Positions 18,498-27,953 of a DNA stretch of 64,000 nucleotides are shown here, one piece after another; within the stretch, counting starts at the first letter, position 1, and every line of letters starts with the position of its first letter. The translations under genes were made by a program, and so were the position numbers. Source of the DNA: Phytopythium helicoides (lineage: Eukaryota > Oomycota > Peronosporomycetes > Pythiales > Pythiaceae). The DNA is taken from assembly GCA_024867545.1 (NCBI GenBank), contig JANFNE010000006.1:62001-126000 (forward strand), written 5' to 3'. The notes below the pieces were generated by a model. That model ran no database searches, had not been told where the DNA came from, and saw only the letters and a list, made by a program, of their open reading frames with translations.

Positions 18498-20370
18498 ACG
18501 TGCAGTTCGACGTGGGTTCATGCAAAGATCGATCGATCAGGTGTATTTCAGAAAGTGCAAACAGACATCGGAGCAGTCTTGGAGACAGCTACCTACTGCG
18601 GCGCCGTCACACCCATTCCCTTCCAAATCTTCCCGGCAAAGTAGTCACTGCTCTTGATCATTCGCGTGGTCCAGTCTCCCAAGACGATACCTCCGAATAG
18701 TGGTAGATGCGTGACGCCGCCGTTCGGACCGAGCGGCAAGATGCACGCCTCAGTCGAGAGCCCTTGGTACGGCTTACTGAAAACGTAGCCGTTCTTGCTG
18801 CGCACGGCGTTCGCAAGCTCCTGACCGATGAACTTGCCCTGGCCAGCGGCGATGAACGCCATCTTCTGTGATTTGTGGTCGCTCGCATCGCCGATCACAA
18901 ACATGTGCGAGTAGGTAGGGTCGGCGAACTGCAGCGTGTCCTTCACGCGGATGAAGCCGCGCTCGTTGACCAACGCCGGATTCATCGCCTTGACGAGCTC
19001 CCCCATGGGACGGAAACCGCCGCAGAGCAACTGAATGTCGGACTCGATCCGTGTGCCCTTGTTGGTCACGATCGTGCGCCTCTCGAACGAGTTACCCTTC
19101 ATCGTCTCCGTGAGGCGCTCGTTCAAGATGATCTTCACACCCAGTCGCTCGAGACTGTCCTTGAGCGTCGTGTAGAAGCTCTCGCGCAGGTTGCTGTTGG
19201 CGACGAGCTTCTCGCGGCCCTCGAGGATCGTCACCTCCTTCTGCGGGTACTTGGACTTGATCTCGCCCGCGACCTCACAGCCGACAGAACCGCCACCGAT
19301 GACAAGGATGCTGTTGGCTCTCTCGATCTCACGGTTCACATTGTGCAGTTGCTGCCTCGTCTCGGTCGGCGAGTACACCGAGGGGTCCGGGTTGATGGGG
19401 ACCGTGTACGTGCTGCCGGTAGCAATGACGAGGTAGTCGAAGCTCATCGTCTCGACTTGCTCGCTCTCTCGGTCGTAGTTGTCGATCGTGCGGTATGAGA
19501 CCTGGTTAGGTGTCGAGGAGATGCTCGTGACGACACCGCGCAGGATCTTGACGAAACCCGCGGCTGCGTCGGGGATGGCCTTGTCGTACGGGATGAAGAG
19601 CTTTTCCGCGAACGTGGGTTCAACGTAGGCACGAGGGACGCCAACAGAGTAAAACTGTACCGAGCTCTTCTCAATCACGACGACCTCGACATTGTCGGCC
19701 GGGCGAAGGAGACCAGCGAGCGTCTGCGCGCATGCGATACCAGCAGATCCACCTCCGATGATGACAATGCGCATGACGAACGGGTGGTTGGGAGGCTGTA
19801 GGAAGGCTGCTGGAGCGAGTTTGGAGTCTCCGAGACGGCGAAAGTTGTGGAATGAGAGGAGTGGGGAGCTGCTGGCTGCGTCGAGGAGGTTGTTGGCGCT
19901 GCAGCGGAGCGGGTGAAGAGCTTCAGCCTGAAGGTGTCAGGAGCGCGGGATGACACACCGCGGGGCCATACAGTAATACCGGTGGGAATGTCGGTCAGCA
20001 GGTTGCATCATCTTTGTCCGAAAATAAGTATGTCGTGCAAAGAATGTGTCGAATGCACTGATATAGAGCCGAAACTGAGTCGTCCGATCACGTCAAAAAT
20101 CGCGGCAATAATCACAGAACGAGATCGTCGAGGGCGTGGAGCTTCTCAGAACGGCCCTCAAGGCGGTTTCGTCATGAAGATAATGTTGGCATCAAAAGTC
20201 GAGTGGCTTGCATTCACAAACGCGAGCGCACACAAGTTTGCAGAGTCGCTTTGTTTTTTTCGTGGCAAGTTGTCACCTCTGAGCTCGATCAGGATTGCTC
20301 GCTGTTATTGGAGCATTGGCTGGCAGTTGCATGGGATCTCTTGGTCATATCTGAAGGCGGTGCTCACGTG
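18498..20370. repeat. Right arm of inverted repeat IR2
   Basis: Reverse-complement homologue of 13860-15722 carrying type B copy 2. Mirror positions within the gene sum to 34220. Divergence is clearly greater than in IR1. Confidence 0.85.
18593..19774 (-). CDS. FAD/NAD(P)-dependent oxidoreductase, AIF/FSP1-like, type B copy 2
   Basis: A 393-residue partner of type B copy 1 in convergent orientation. The FAD motif VIIGGGSAGIACAQ, the GGGSVGCE motif and MFVIGDAS are all intact. Substitutions relative to copy 1 cluster in the last 60 residues (for example LPLFGG for LPMFGG), while the middle is nearly identical, as expected from partial gene conversion. No frameshift or stop was seen, so both copies look functional. 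Confidence 0.83.
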   Translation of the reverse strand: MRIVIIGGGSAGIACAQTLAGLLRPADNVEVVVIEKSSVQFYSVGVPRAYVEPTFAEKLFIPYDKAIPDAAAGFVKILRGVVTSISSTPNQVSYRTIDNYDRESEQVETMSFDYLVIATGSTYTVPINPDPSVYSPTETRQQLHNVNREIERANSILVIGGGSVGCEVAGEIKSKYPQKEVTILEGREKLVANSNLRESFYTTLKDSLERLGVKIILNERLTETMKGNSFERRTIVTNKGTRIESDIQLLCGGFRPMGELVKAMNPALVNERGFIRVKDTLQFADPTYSHMFVIGDASDHKSQKMAFIAAGQGKFIGQELANAVRSKNGYVFSKPYQGLSTEACILPLGPNGGVTHLPLFGGIVLGDWTTRMIKSSDYFAGKIWKGMGVTAPQ

Positions 20371-21619
20371 GAAGCTAGATCACGACGGCTGAAGTTTGGT
20401 GCTTACAGATACTTTGGTTCCTGTGCTGCACGGATTCATATCGTACGCAGACATACGTACGTTGGCTTCTCGCCTCGACAAGGCCCTGGAGCTGAAAGTG
20501 CAGAAGTTATCACCGTGCTAAACCATTGACAGCAACCCAACATCCGTCGAGAGACGTTTGCTTGCTGGTTTCCAACACTGGAGGCGTCATTCAGCCCATC
20601 ACTTGAATAGTGAGACTGAATCCCTTTCCTCTTTCAAGATGCGAGCGCTCCTTTAGCCAAAGGATCGATTCAGCGATCTGTCATTGATGGACGCGCGCTT
20701 GATAAGCAAGCCAACCGACGCTCCCAGCCACGTAATGCGCTAGTTAAAGGAGCGACTGCATCAAGAACATTGGTCTATCCAACTGTATGTTCATGCCATG
20801 CCTATGCCTGCTGTGGATCGCCACCCTGGTGAGCTGGAGAGCTAGCACCATGGAAATGATCCAAGCCGAGAGCGAGACTTTTGCCGCGAAATTGATGGAG
20901 TGGCCTCACCCAGCCACGAGCATAGGAGAGTTTCAGCAGAGATACGATGGCTCTTTGTGGCAGAAAGCCAAGCCTGGTGACGATGTGCAGCATGCAGCAA
21001 AGAGCGATCCACTCGCGTTGGTGAATGATACCAGGCACGTGGACAACCCAGTATTCCTCGCCAGCAGGTGTTTTCAGCGCCAGAGTTCGAAAATGACCGG
21101 CATCCCATACTGAAGCTCCGTCATCCTCGCCCATTCGACCACCACTGCTGTAAAGGAAGCCGCTCGCACCGCATCACTTCGTGCACGACAAACAGCGAGC
21201 GCTCGCGTTGCTTGGCCTCAACTCCGATCGCTTCTAATGGTTGAACGCCCGCCATGTACTATACATTTCTCCCCTTGACGGCAGCCCGCCCGTGCCGTAC
21301 CGTAGATTAGCGCGGATAGAGCAGAGCTTGACCAGGGTGGACTGACTCGATCCGGCTCCCGTCTGACTTGATTTCAGTATCGCGTCAACACCTGCTTCAA
21401 GCAGCAGCCGCGCTCGGTGCAGGCAGGTCAAGCACAAGATCTACGGTACAGTACGCGCGGGCCGGCACTGTACGCAGATTTTGAGCCGCGCGGTCGTTCC
21501 GCCCTCGCCTCTGCGGCGTCGACGGCTCGCGTCACGCGCGACTCGCATCTTGTTCCTCGTCCTGCGTGGCATCTTGTTGCGCAGATTCTTGTTGGCGAGG
21601 TGAGAGGATAAGCTCCGTT
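20371..21619. other. Intergenic region, nothing firmly supported
   Basis: About 1.25 kb. One 108-residue frame at 20787-21113 begins with a signal-peptide-like stretch but has no other support. GC content rises after about 21440 towards the next gene. Confidence 0.45.
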
Positions 21620-21640
21620 CGCGAGCAGCTACGGTCTCCG
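21620..21640 (+). promoter_or_regulatory. 21-bp leader element shared with type A oxidoreductase copy 3
   Basis: Exact second occurrence of the element at 16444-16464, 19 bp before the ATG at 21659. The match does not extend much beyond 21 bp on either side. Confidence 0.6.
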
Positions 21641-21658
21641 GATAAGCCCCGAGCAGCT

Positions 21659-23245
21659 ATGGAGCCCAAGTACTGCAAGGTGACGGTGCGCAAGGCGTCG
21701 CCACCGCCCGCGAGGCCCCGCAGACAGACCGTGGGCGCCGACGTGGACTCGACGTACCACCAGCTGCACGCGGCGGCGTTCCGCAGCCAGCGGCCCATGA
21801 TGAGAGACCCCGACCTGGTCACGTACGTGCACGAGGACGAGGACGCGAGCGAGGACATCGCCGTGCTGAGCGAGGACGCGCCGCCCGTGCGACGCCGCGC
21901 CAACACGACGGCCACGGGCGTCGAGGTCATTAAGGGCCGCGTGCTCAACCCGCTGTCGCGTATGACGCTGCGCTGGACCGAGCACGACAAGCCCGCGGCC
22001 GTGTCGTCGACCGCCAGCGAGTCCACCACACCAGAGATGCCCGACACGCCGCCGCCGATCCTCGACTTCGGCATGGCCGGAGACCTCACCAACTCGTTCC
22101 TTGACGTTGACACGGACGAGAACGACCCCGTGCGCAAGACCATGGACGACGACCCAAACAAGTACTTCCTCGCCGGCACGCCGCCGATCCCCGCGGGGCT
22201 CACCCTTGACATGCTCCCTACCGAAGACAGCACGCCGCCCATCCCGTCGCACCTCCGCAGCATGCTCCGCGTCAAGTCAGCTCGCTCGTTCGATCCCATG
22301 CCCACGATCGCGCGCGCTCATGAAGAAGAGGACACGGACGACGATATCGACGACGCCAGCAGCGCCGCCACGTCCGATTACCTTGACTCGCTCGACCGCT
22401 CCGGCACCACCATCCATGAGGAGATGGCCAGCTCGGTCGACATCGACAGCATCATGCAGAGCCGCGCGCAGGCGCTCGCACGCTTCGAGGCCTCCATGAG
22501 TAGCATGAACGCCAGTCGTGGCCCGCCACGCTTCCGTACCACCGATATGCCTGCCAGCATCGCGCGCGACCTGCGCGGACTCAGCTCGCCGCCGCGCATG
22601 ATGAGCACCGTCATCCGCCAGCACCGCAAGGGGACGGTCGCCAACGACGGCAACTACATGGGCAACGGCTTCGCGGCCGAGAGCACGCCGACAAATGCTG
22701 AGCCGCTGTACCATGGCCAGGAGCTCCACCTGTGCTTCAAGACGGGCGCTGGGCAGCTTACACAGGTCGCCGGGCATCCTAAGCGCCGTGGACACGCTCC
22801 TGCGAACCCGTTCTCTCGCCGCATCCGGTGCCACGCCATCACAGAGGACACGCCGCTCGAGGACCTGGACACGCTCCGCATCATCGGGCACACGACCGAC
22901 GGACAGCTGCGTGGCGGAGACTGCATCTCGCTCGCGCGAACCGACGGGACCGTGCTGCGCATGCAGAAGATGTCCAAGAAGCTGACTTTCAGCTCCAAGA
23001 TCGACGTTCGGAGCAAGTTCATCATCACTGGCGTTCCCGAGAACACGCTCGTGACGAGTGCGACCAAGTTCTACCTGCAGAGCGTCTACGATCGGACCAA
23101 GACCGTCGGTTTCCTGCGCTCCAAGAGGGCTCACCACCCGGGCTGCCTTGCCGTCTACACCACTGGCAGTAACGACGACAAGACGGAGCCGACGCAATTC
23201 TTCAAGCGCGAGACGCTTGTTGGTGGCTTCCACGGCTTCTACTGA
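21659..23245 (+). CDS. Unrecognised 528-residue protein, disordered N-terminus and globular C-terminus
   Basis: I do not recognise this protein. A single exon of strong GC-rich coding character. Residues about 1-370 are rich in Pro, Ser, Asp and Glu and look largely disordered, with acidic stretches (EEEDTDDDIDD). Residues about 375-528 look globular and beta-rich, starting YHGQELHLCFKTGAG and ending ETLVGGFHGFY, with conserved-looking GGDCISLARTDG and VRSKFIITG strands. No signal peptide or membrane segment is seen. An in-frame ATG at 21566 would add 31 residues; 21659 is preferred because the added part overlaps the shared leader element. Likely cytoplasmic or nuclear, function unknown. Confidence 0.7.
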   Translation: MEPKYCKVTVRKASPPPARPRRQTVGADVDSTYHQLHAAAFRSQRPMMRDPDLVTYVHEDEDASEDIAVLSEDAPPVRRRANTTATGVEVIKGRVLNPLSRMTLRWTEHDKPAAVSSTASESTTPEMPDTPPPILDFGMAGDLTNSFLDVDTDENDPVRKTMDDDPNKYFLAGTPPIPAGLTLDMLPTEDSTPPIPSHLRSMLRVKSARSFDPMPTIARAHEEEDTDDDIDDASSAATSDYLDSLDRSGTTIHEEMASSVDIDSIMQSRAQALARFEASMSSMNASRGPPRFRTTDMPASIARDLRGLSSPPRMMSTVIRQHRKGTVANDGNYMGNGFAAESTPTNAEPLYHGQELHLCFKTGAGQLTQVAGHPKRRGHAPANPFSRRIRCHAITEDTPLEDLDTLRIIGHTTDGQLRGGDCISLARTDGTVLRMQKMSKKLTFSSKIDVRSKFIITGVPENTLVTSATKFYLQSVYDRTKTVGFLRSKRAHHPGCLAVYTTGSNDDKTEPTQFFKRETLVGGFHGFY

Positions 23246-24340
23246 GCGGTATGGCAGCTCAGTATCCGCTAAAGGAGCCCCAATGATGCACACCGCGTGA
23301 TGCAGTCTGAATTCGTGTAATCTGGTCGACGTTTTGATCACGAGGGCACTTTGGGGCTTGCTGTTGGTCTTGAGGACGCTCAGCTCCTAGCTCAAGGCTT
23401 TGTGGGGCCAACGCATTGATGTTCGAACGGAGAACGCTGCGGAGCTAGGAGTTGTAGCGAGGCGTAAATTAGTATCTGTGATATCTGTATTGGTAGGCCG
23501 TCGCGCCAGTAGTTTGCGAGGTTAAGCAAATCAAGGCTGCGTGAGTCATTCAACGCCTCCAAGCTCACTACTGCAGAGCTCACAAAGTCTCGATGGTGCT
23601 GCGTCAACTCGTACTGTAACAAAAGTTACATTGTTGCTGCCGATTTGTCATCCTGCTGACGTAAAAGCGAAGCTCATCGCCCGAGACCCAGCTGCAATCA
23701 ACGTGTGGCCACGCCCAAGCGACCTCATGATCTTGAATGCATCCTCTACCTCGGTGGCGCACTGTCATCAATGCCACATTCAACTTGGGTAGATACGGAA
23801 TTGCGTGTGTGGCGAAATAATCAGCCGCTCGTTCTGATTAGCGCGCTGCACAGGCGTTGCTCACGGTTGCGTCGACGACTGCAGACGAATGAGACTATCC
23901 ACCAAGATCTCCATCTACTGTGGCAAAAATCCACTCATGCTACAGATCCAGCGCACAGCAGGTCTCACATGACGTCTGTGAATACTTCAACGCTGTTTTC
24001 ACGGGTCCATCTGGTGAAGTGCGAGCATGGAAAGGTGTGGCTTTCCATTGAGGAGTCACTGCGTGATCGAGAGTGCTAACTTGTCCATCGCCTTGAGGAA
24101 CCTTGAGGCGAGGCTGATTTGCCACAGATCACTAGCAAGGTAACCCCCGAGGACTCGCTTTCGATTCCACTAACGAGCTGGTATCGATACCGACTGACTC
24201 GCAGCTGGTGCTGAGCGAAACAATTCGTCGACAGCTGAGCCGACAGCCGATTTGATCGACAACCTAGGTGGATGTCCAGCCCTTCTTCGAACAGTAAACT
24301 GTCGCTTACGGTCGCTCTCGAGACTCTCCAAAAGCTATTC
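23246..24340. other. Intergenic region, nothing recognised
   Basis: About 1.1 kb of AT-richer sequence without coding bias or repeats before the core promoter at 24341. Confidence 0.5.
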
Positions 24341-24358
24341 GTCATTCGGCAATTTTCC
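24341..24358 (+). promoter_or_regulatory. Textbook oomycete Inr + FPR core promoter
   Basis: GTCATTCGGCAATTTTCC combines initiator TCATTYY with flanking element CAATTTTCC in the canonical order. Transcription should start near 24343, so the in-frame ATG at 24272 is excluded and the start at 24383 decided. Confidence 0.8.
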
Positions 24359-24382
24359 AACTCCAGTCCACTCCCATCAACA

Positions 24383-25189
24383 ATGAAGACCCACACGGCT
24401 ATTGCAATGGTCGCCTCAGCTGCGGCTGTGCTCTCGACGGTCAGTGCCCACGGTGGCATGATCTCACCAGAATCGCGAGAGATCCGCACCATGGGACTGG
24501 ACATCAACAGCTCCTTCGGCTGGCCGATCAATATGCGTCCAGGCGGGGATTGCCTCAACAACACGCCGGACAAGAACCTTCAGACGATGTCTTACGGCTC
24601 CAGCAAAATCCGGATGCAAGCAAACGATGGAGCTAACCACATCGGACCATGTTCAGTCTACCTCGTCGACCCTTCAGACTCTTCCAACAAACTCCAAGTC
24701 GGTCAGCTGGACGACTGCATGCGCTCACTCCATCCGGCAGCAGGTAACAAGGGAGACCCTCCCATTTACGCCGAAATGAGCATCGATATCCCGCAGTCAG
24801 GGCTCCCATGCTCGGCAGACCACTGCGTGCTCGAGTTCTACTGGGAGGCGACGCACCTAGAGCCCCATGAGATCTTCAACAACTGCGCCGACATCAAACT
24901 TTCTGGCTCGAGTGGGTCTTCCAGCTCCACGCCTTCTGCAGCAACCTCTGCACCAGTTACCACCACTCAAGCCCCCGTAGCTACAACGCAAGCACCTGCC
25001 ACCACGACATCGCCTCCTGCTACAACGACTGCAGCCCCAACTTCATCGTCCTCGGCAAAGGGAAGTTCCGGAACATACGTCGCTGTCAATGTTGAAAGCG
25101 GCATGCAATCCGCCATGGACAGTTGGTGCAATGCTAACTGCAACAACAATCCACCTTACTGCCCCGAGTCGACATGCAAAGCTGTGTAG
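24383..25189 (+). CDS. Divergent AA17-like secreted LPMO with C-terminal four-cysteine module
   Basis: A 268-residue protein with a 22-residue signal peptide and mature His23 (HGGMISPESRE), the N-terminal copper-binding His of LPMOs. The block NHIGPCSVYLVD corresponds to NSHVGPCEIWCD of the AA17 array, and CVLEFYWEATHLEPHEIFNNC to FYWLALHAQPWQAYVNC, so both candidate copper His positions are kept. A Thr-rich linker (about 185-225) leads to a C-terminal module with spacing Cx3Cx6Cx4C (SWCNANC...YCPESTC). This replaces the CSVRRKR tail of the array genes and may bind wall polysaccharide. The substrate is unknown; pectin is possible by relationship. Single exon, perfect core promoter 25 bp upstream. 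Confidence 0.78.
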   Translation: MKTHTAIAMVASAAAVLSTVSAHGGMISPESREIRTMGLDINSSFGWPINMRPGGDCLNNTPDKNLQTMSYGSSKIRMQANDGANHIGPCSVYLVDPSDSSNKLQVGQLDDCMRSLHPAAGNKGDPPIYAEMSIDIPQSGLPCSADHCVLEFYWEATHLEPHEIFNNCADIKLSGSSGSSSSTPSAATSAPVTTTQAPVATTQAPATTTSPPATTTAAPTSSSSAKGSSGTYVAVNVESGMQSAMDSWCNANCNNNPPYCPESTCKAV

Positions 25190-25357
25190 ATGTAGATGTG
25201 ATCATTTGCAGCATCGATTCGCTGCTGAGTCCCATGTCAAGTTGGAGGCAATTCTGGATGTCAAGTGCTGGTAGAGGTAAATAAACAAGCTGTTTACTTC
25301 AAAAAAGTTGTTCCTGTACGCTTACCCTTCGGTCCTCAACTCGTCGAAGGTGTTCAT

Positions 25358-26077
25358 TCACTGCAATACACTGTTTTTCAGATTCACTGGCTGCTCATAT
25401 GGAGCTCGTAGCTGTTCATGAGGATTTGAAGGCGAAGGGAACTCGTCAAACTCAAAAGGCTCTTCCATCAAAGGTTCTATGAGAGTGAGGAGATCGTCTT
25501 CACGACTGCGATCTGTTACAAGCGACCAGTCGAGCGTACAAACATCGATCTCGTTCAAACCTTCAAGTAGCGATTCACGATTGTCCATATGCACAATATC
25601 TGGCTCAGGCTGTGGCTCGATACGTCGACGCTTTGAGCATTGTTGAGGCGACACGCGCGACACCGGATGACTCCCCAAGGATTTCAAACGAGTACCTAAA
25701 AGCTGGTTGGCCCGTGCTGCTGTAGCTTCTTCTGCGAGCTGCACCATGGATGCCAACTTGGATGGATGGCACCGATGCAACACGTCGTGGCTGAATGTAC
25801 AAACATTCGATCGGGTTTTGGTCCATTTGCGGAAACCAAAGTTGTTGAGCTGTCGCTGCAGGCTCGTGAACTTGGAGTGTTTGTAGTACTTGGCGAGCAC
25901 CTCTTGCTCGAGTCGGCGGGTGTCGAACACTTGGAAGAAGGATCCGTCGGGAGACCATGCGAGGATGGTCTGGTCTTCGTAGTGGAGCATGTCGTAGAGT
26001 GAGCGGAGGAACTTGGGGACAGAGCTAGTTGTCTCCACGCCGGAATGGTGAGCGTATTCTATTGATTCGGTTTTCAT
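25358..26077 (-). CDS. Short single-exon heat-shock-factor-type transcription factor (divergent copy)
   Basis: A 239-residue protein. The HSF DNA-binding domain spans about residues 20-115: VPKFLRSLYDML, then AWSPDGSFFQVFD, recognition-helix region FTSLQRQLNNFGFRKW, and FSHDVLHRCHPSKLASM. The domain is nearly identical to the three other short HSF genes, but everything after it is unrelated, including the basic KRRRIEP stretch and an acidic C-terminus that could activate transcription. No clear HR-A/B oligomerisation coiled coil follows. It is divergent from the HSF gene at 26945. The frame is open upstream to 26245; the start at 26077 is preferred because it puts the domain near the N-terminus as in the paralogues. 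Confidence 0.8.
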   Translation of the reverse strand: MKTESIEYAHHSGVETTSSVPKFLRSLYDMLHYEDQTILAWSPDGSFFQVFDTRRLEQEVLAKYYKHSKFTSLQRQLNNFGFRKWTKTRSNVCTFSHDVLHRCHPSKLASMVQLAEEATAARANQLLGTRLKSLGSHPVSRVSPQQCSKRRRIEPQPEPDIVHMDNRESLLEGLNEIDVCTLDWSLVTDRSREDDLLTLIEPLMEEPFEFDEFPSPSNPHEQLRAPYEQPVNLKNSVLQ

Positions 26078-26227
26078 TGCAAGCTGGCCAGACCGAGTCG
26101 CTTGCTGCTGTAAGGAAGGTTGAAAAGTGAACAACCTTTTGGTTGACGAAGCCGCATTCGATGTGCAACAGGTAGCATGGAAGAAACTTGATTGCAGGAC
26201 AGCAGACAATGACCCACTCCAAGTGCT

Positions 26228-26235
26228 TTCTGGAA
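26228..26235. promoter_or_regulatory. Candidate heat-shock element (TTCnnGAA)
   Basis: TTCTGGAA is a two-unit HSE, 151 bp upstream of the HSF gene at 25358-26077 and inside the divergent promoter region. An 8-bp motif alone is weak evidence. Confidence 0.3.
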
Positions 26236-26534
26236 ACCCAGCCATGCTGTTCGTACCACGCGACTGTTGGAATCACAGCAAGTACAGTGATGACAGTCTA
26301 CGAGAAGATTTCTTCATTGCTGACAACCTACAACATACTCAAAGCTGCTCACTCGAACGAATGGTTCACCATTTCTACCACTCCACGTGGTGAACGTCGC
26401 GCAGCCGCCTCGAAAACCAAGTGGAAATTGGATTTGTTGGAACGGAGCCATATTTAGGACACCGGTAAGCAATGGCATTCACCAGATGCCACCTCGAGCA
26501 CCCGCAAAACACACGACACCACATCCAAGTCGAC

Positions 26535-26542
26535 GAACGTTC
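26535..26542. promoter_or_regulatory. Candidate heat-shock element (GAAnnTTC)
   Basis: The palindrome GAACGTTC is a two-unit HSE, about 400 bp upstream of the HSF ATG at 26945. It is conserved in the mirror copy (29924-29931) and in the fourth copy near 41370. Confidence 0.35.
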
Positions 26543-26754
26543 GACGCCCTTGTCCTCCACTTCCTGATCCCACCGAAAGCGCCTGCAGACGGGATCCAGG
26601 AACTGATCCTGCCGAAACTACATGTGGCCGCACCGGCAGACGATGACAAGGATGTACATCTGAGCACAACAACAGCGACCCGCTGTCTCCGTAGAACAGT
26701 CGTCTCGTCACATGAAGCACCGCGACGATGGCGCTCGCCGCTCGCTCCCGCCTC

Positions 26755-26770
26755 ACTCACTTCTCAAACC
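26755..26770 (+). promoter_or_regulatory. Oomycete initiator of the HSF gene at 26945
   Basis: ACTCACTTCTCAAACC fits the initiator TCACTTC with a CAAAC flank, 175 bp before the ATG. It is conserved at mirror position 29696-29711 and at 41139-41154. The leader that follows is C/A-rich (CAACAAACCAACAAG). Confidence 0.55.
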
Positions 26771-26944
26771 ACCAACAAACCAACAAGCCAACAAGCCTCA
26801 ACGGCTATCCATTCCACCAACTAGCCACCGCGTCAGCGAGCTATAAGCCCGTCTCAACACTCACAAAATACTACTTCAAACCACCAATCAGTCAACCAAC
26901 ACAATCTACCAACTACAATTACCCCACACTGCAGTACAAGAACG

Positions 26945-27832
26945 ATGACCGCCACGTCAACTTCCACGCCAGCGGCACCCAAGTTCCTCCGCTCACTCTA
27001 CGACATGCTCCACTACGAAGACCAGACCATCCTCGCATGGTCTCCCGACGGATCCTTCTTCCAAGTGTTCGACACCCGCCGACTCGAGCAAGAGGTGCTC
27101 GCCAAGTACTACAAACACTCCAAGTTCACGAGCCTGCAGCGACAGCTCAACAACTTTGGTTTCCACAAGTGGACCAAGACGCGCTCCATCGTGTGCACGT
27201 TCAGCCACGATGTGTTGCGTCGGTGCCACCCATCTGAGCTCGCCGCCATGGTGCAGCAGCACAACGTGACCCGTGTATCCTCACCATCATCACTGTCCGC
27301 TTCATCACCCATGTCAATTGGAAAGAAGCGATCGCTTGCTAGCATTGGCGACAGCACGAGCACTAGCAATGACAAGAAGCCGAAACAATTTGTCGACCTC
27401 ATGAGCGACTTTGATCTGTCAATGGCATTGGACGATGTCCTTCCACTACTCGCGGACTGCCCACCGACGGAGCTCCTACAGGACGTGGATGTCACCATCG
27501 AAGTCGCCAGTGTGTCATACTCGCCGATCATCACAAAACTCTCGCCAGTATCGCCAGCCTCGTCGTGCTCGGGTGTCGACGATGACGAGGTGCTGTCGCT
27601 GCTTCTTGGCAATGTCGAGTGTGAGCAGCTCGTGGAGCTGGACTGGGAGAGTGTGAGTCACTTCGCAGACAAGATCGACGAGGTGGGTCTTGTGAGTGAG
27701 AAAGATCTGTCGTTGATGCTGTCGGACGATGAAGTGTGCGATTCTCTGTCGGGTAGCCTCGATGGTTCCAGTTTGATGGTGTGCGATAGCTTCCCTAGCA
27801 ACGCCAACGATGTGATTGCTTTCTCCCTGTAG
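26945..27832 (+). CDS. Short single-exon heat-shock-factor-type transcription factor (copy 1 of IR3)
   Basis: A 295-residue protein. The HSF DNA-binding domain covers residues about 11-105 (APKFLRSLYDML, AWSPDGSFFQVFD, recognition region FTSLQRQLNNFGFHKW, FSHDVLRRCHPSELAAM). A Ser-rich stretch and a lysine cluster (GKKRS, DKKPK) that may be a nuclear signal follow. The acidic, hydrophobic C-terminal half (DVLPLLADCPP, DEVLSLLLG, LSLMLSDDEV) resembles activation domains. No HR-A/B coiled coil is evident, unlike the canonical HSF at 46999, so it may bind DNA as a monomer or by another contact. The encoded protein is identical to that of the gene at 28634. Confidence 0.88.
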   Translation: MTATSTSTPAAPKFLRSLYDMLHYEDQTILAWSPDGSFFQVFDTRRLEQEVLAKYYKHSKFTSLQRQLNNFGFHKWTKTRSIVCTFSHDVLRRCHPSELAAMVQQHNVTRVSSPSSLSASSPMSIGKKRSLASIGDSTSTSNDKKPKQFVDLMSDFDLSMALDDVLPLLADCPPTELLQDVDVTIEVASVSYSPIITKLSPVSPASSCSGVDDDEVLSLLLGNVECEQLVELDWESVSHFADKIDEVGLVSEKDLSLMLSDDEVCDSLSGSLDGSSLMVCDSFPSNANDVIAFSL

Positions 27833-27953
27833 ATACGATAGAGGTGCATGGAAAGTATGTACAGTATGTAGCTAAACATTATGAACGAGTCGAATCATCT
27901 TTGCGCTTGAATAGTTTGGATATGGTTTGGTGGTGTGTCAAAGAGCTGATGAC

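Larger units (their letters stand above)
26292..27953. repeat. Left arm of the 1.66 kb HSF inverted repeat (IR3)
   Basis: Reverse complement of 28513-30175; mirror positions sum to 56466. The arms are nearly identical; a silent difference is visible at 27046 (C) against 29420. Each arm includes a full HSF gene, about 650 bp upstream and about 120 bp downstream. Confidence 0.95.

Noticed and set aside
9041..20370. Inverted repeats as an assembly artefact
   Set aside because: The arms differ by substitutions and small length differences, flanks and spacers are unique, and the divergence levels of IR1 and IR2 differ. Long-read confirmation would still be decisive.
20787..21113. 108-residue frame with a signal-peptide-like N-terminus, a possible small effector
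   Set aside because: No core promoter, coding bias or recognised motif, and an equally long frame lies on the other strand. Left as unsupported.
26387..26824. 145-residue frame conserved upstream of three HSF genes (26387 +, 29642 -, 41085 -)
   Set aside because: Conservation follows from duplication of the promoter region. The frame runs through the predicted initiator, and the 41085 copy has amino-acid changes without a sign of constraint.
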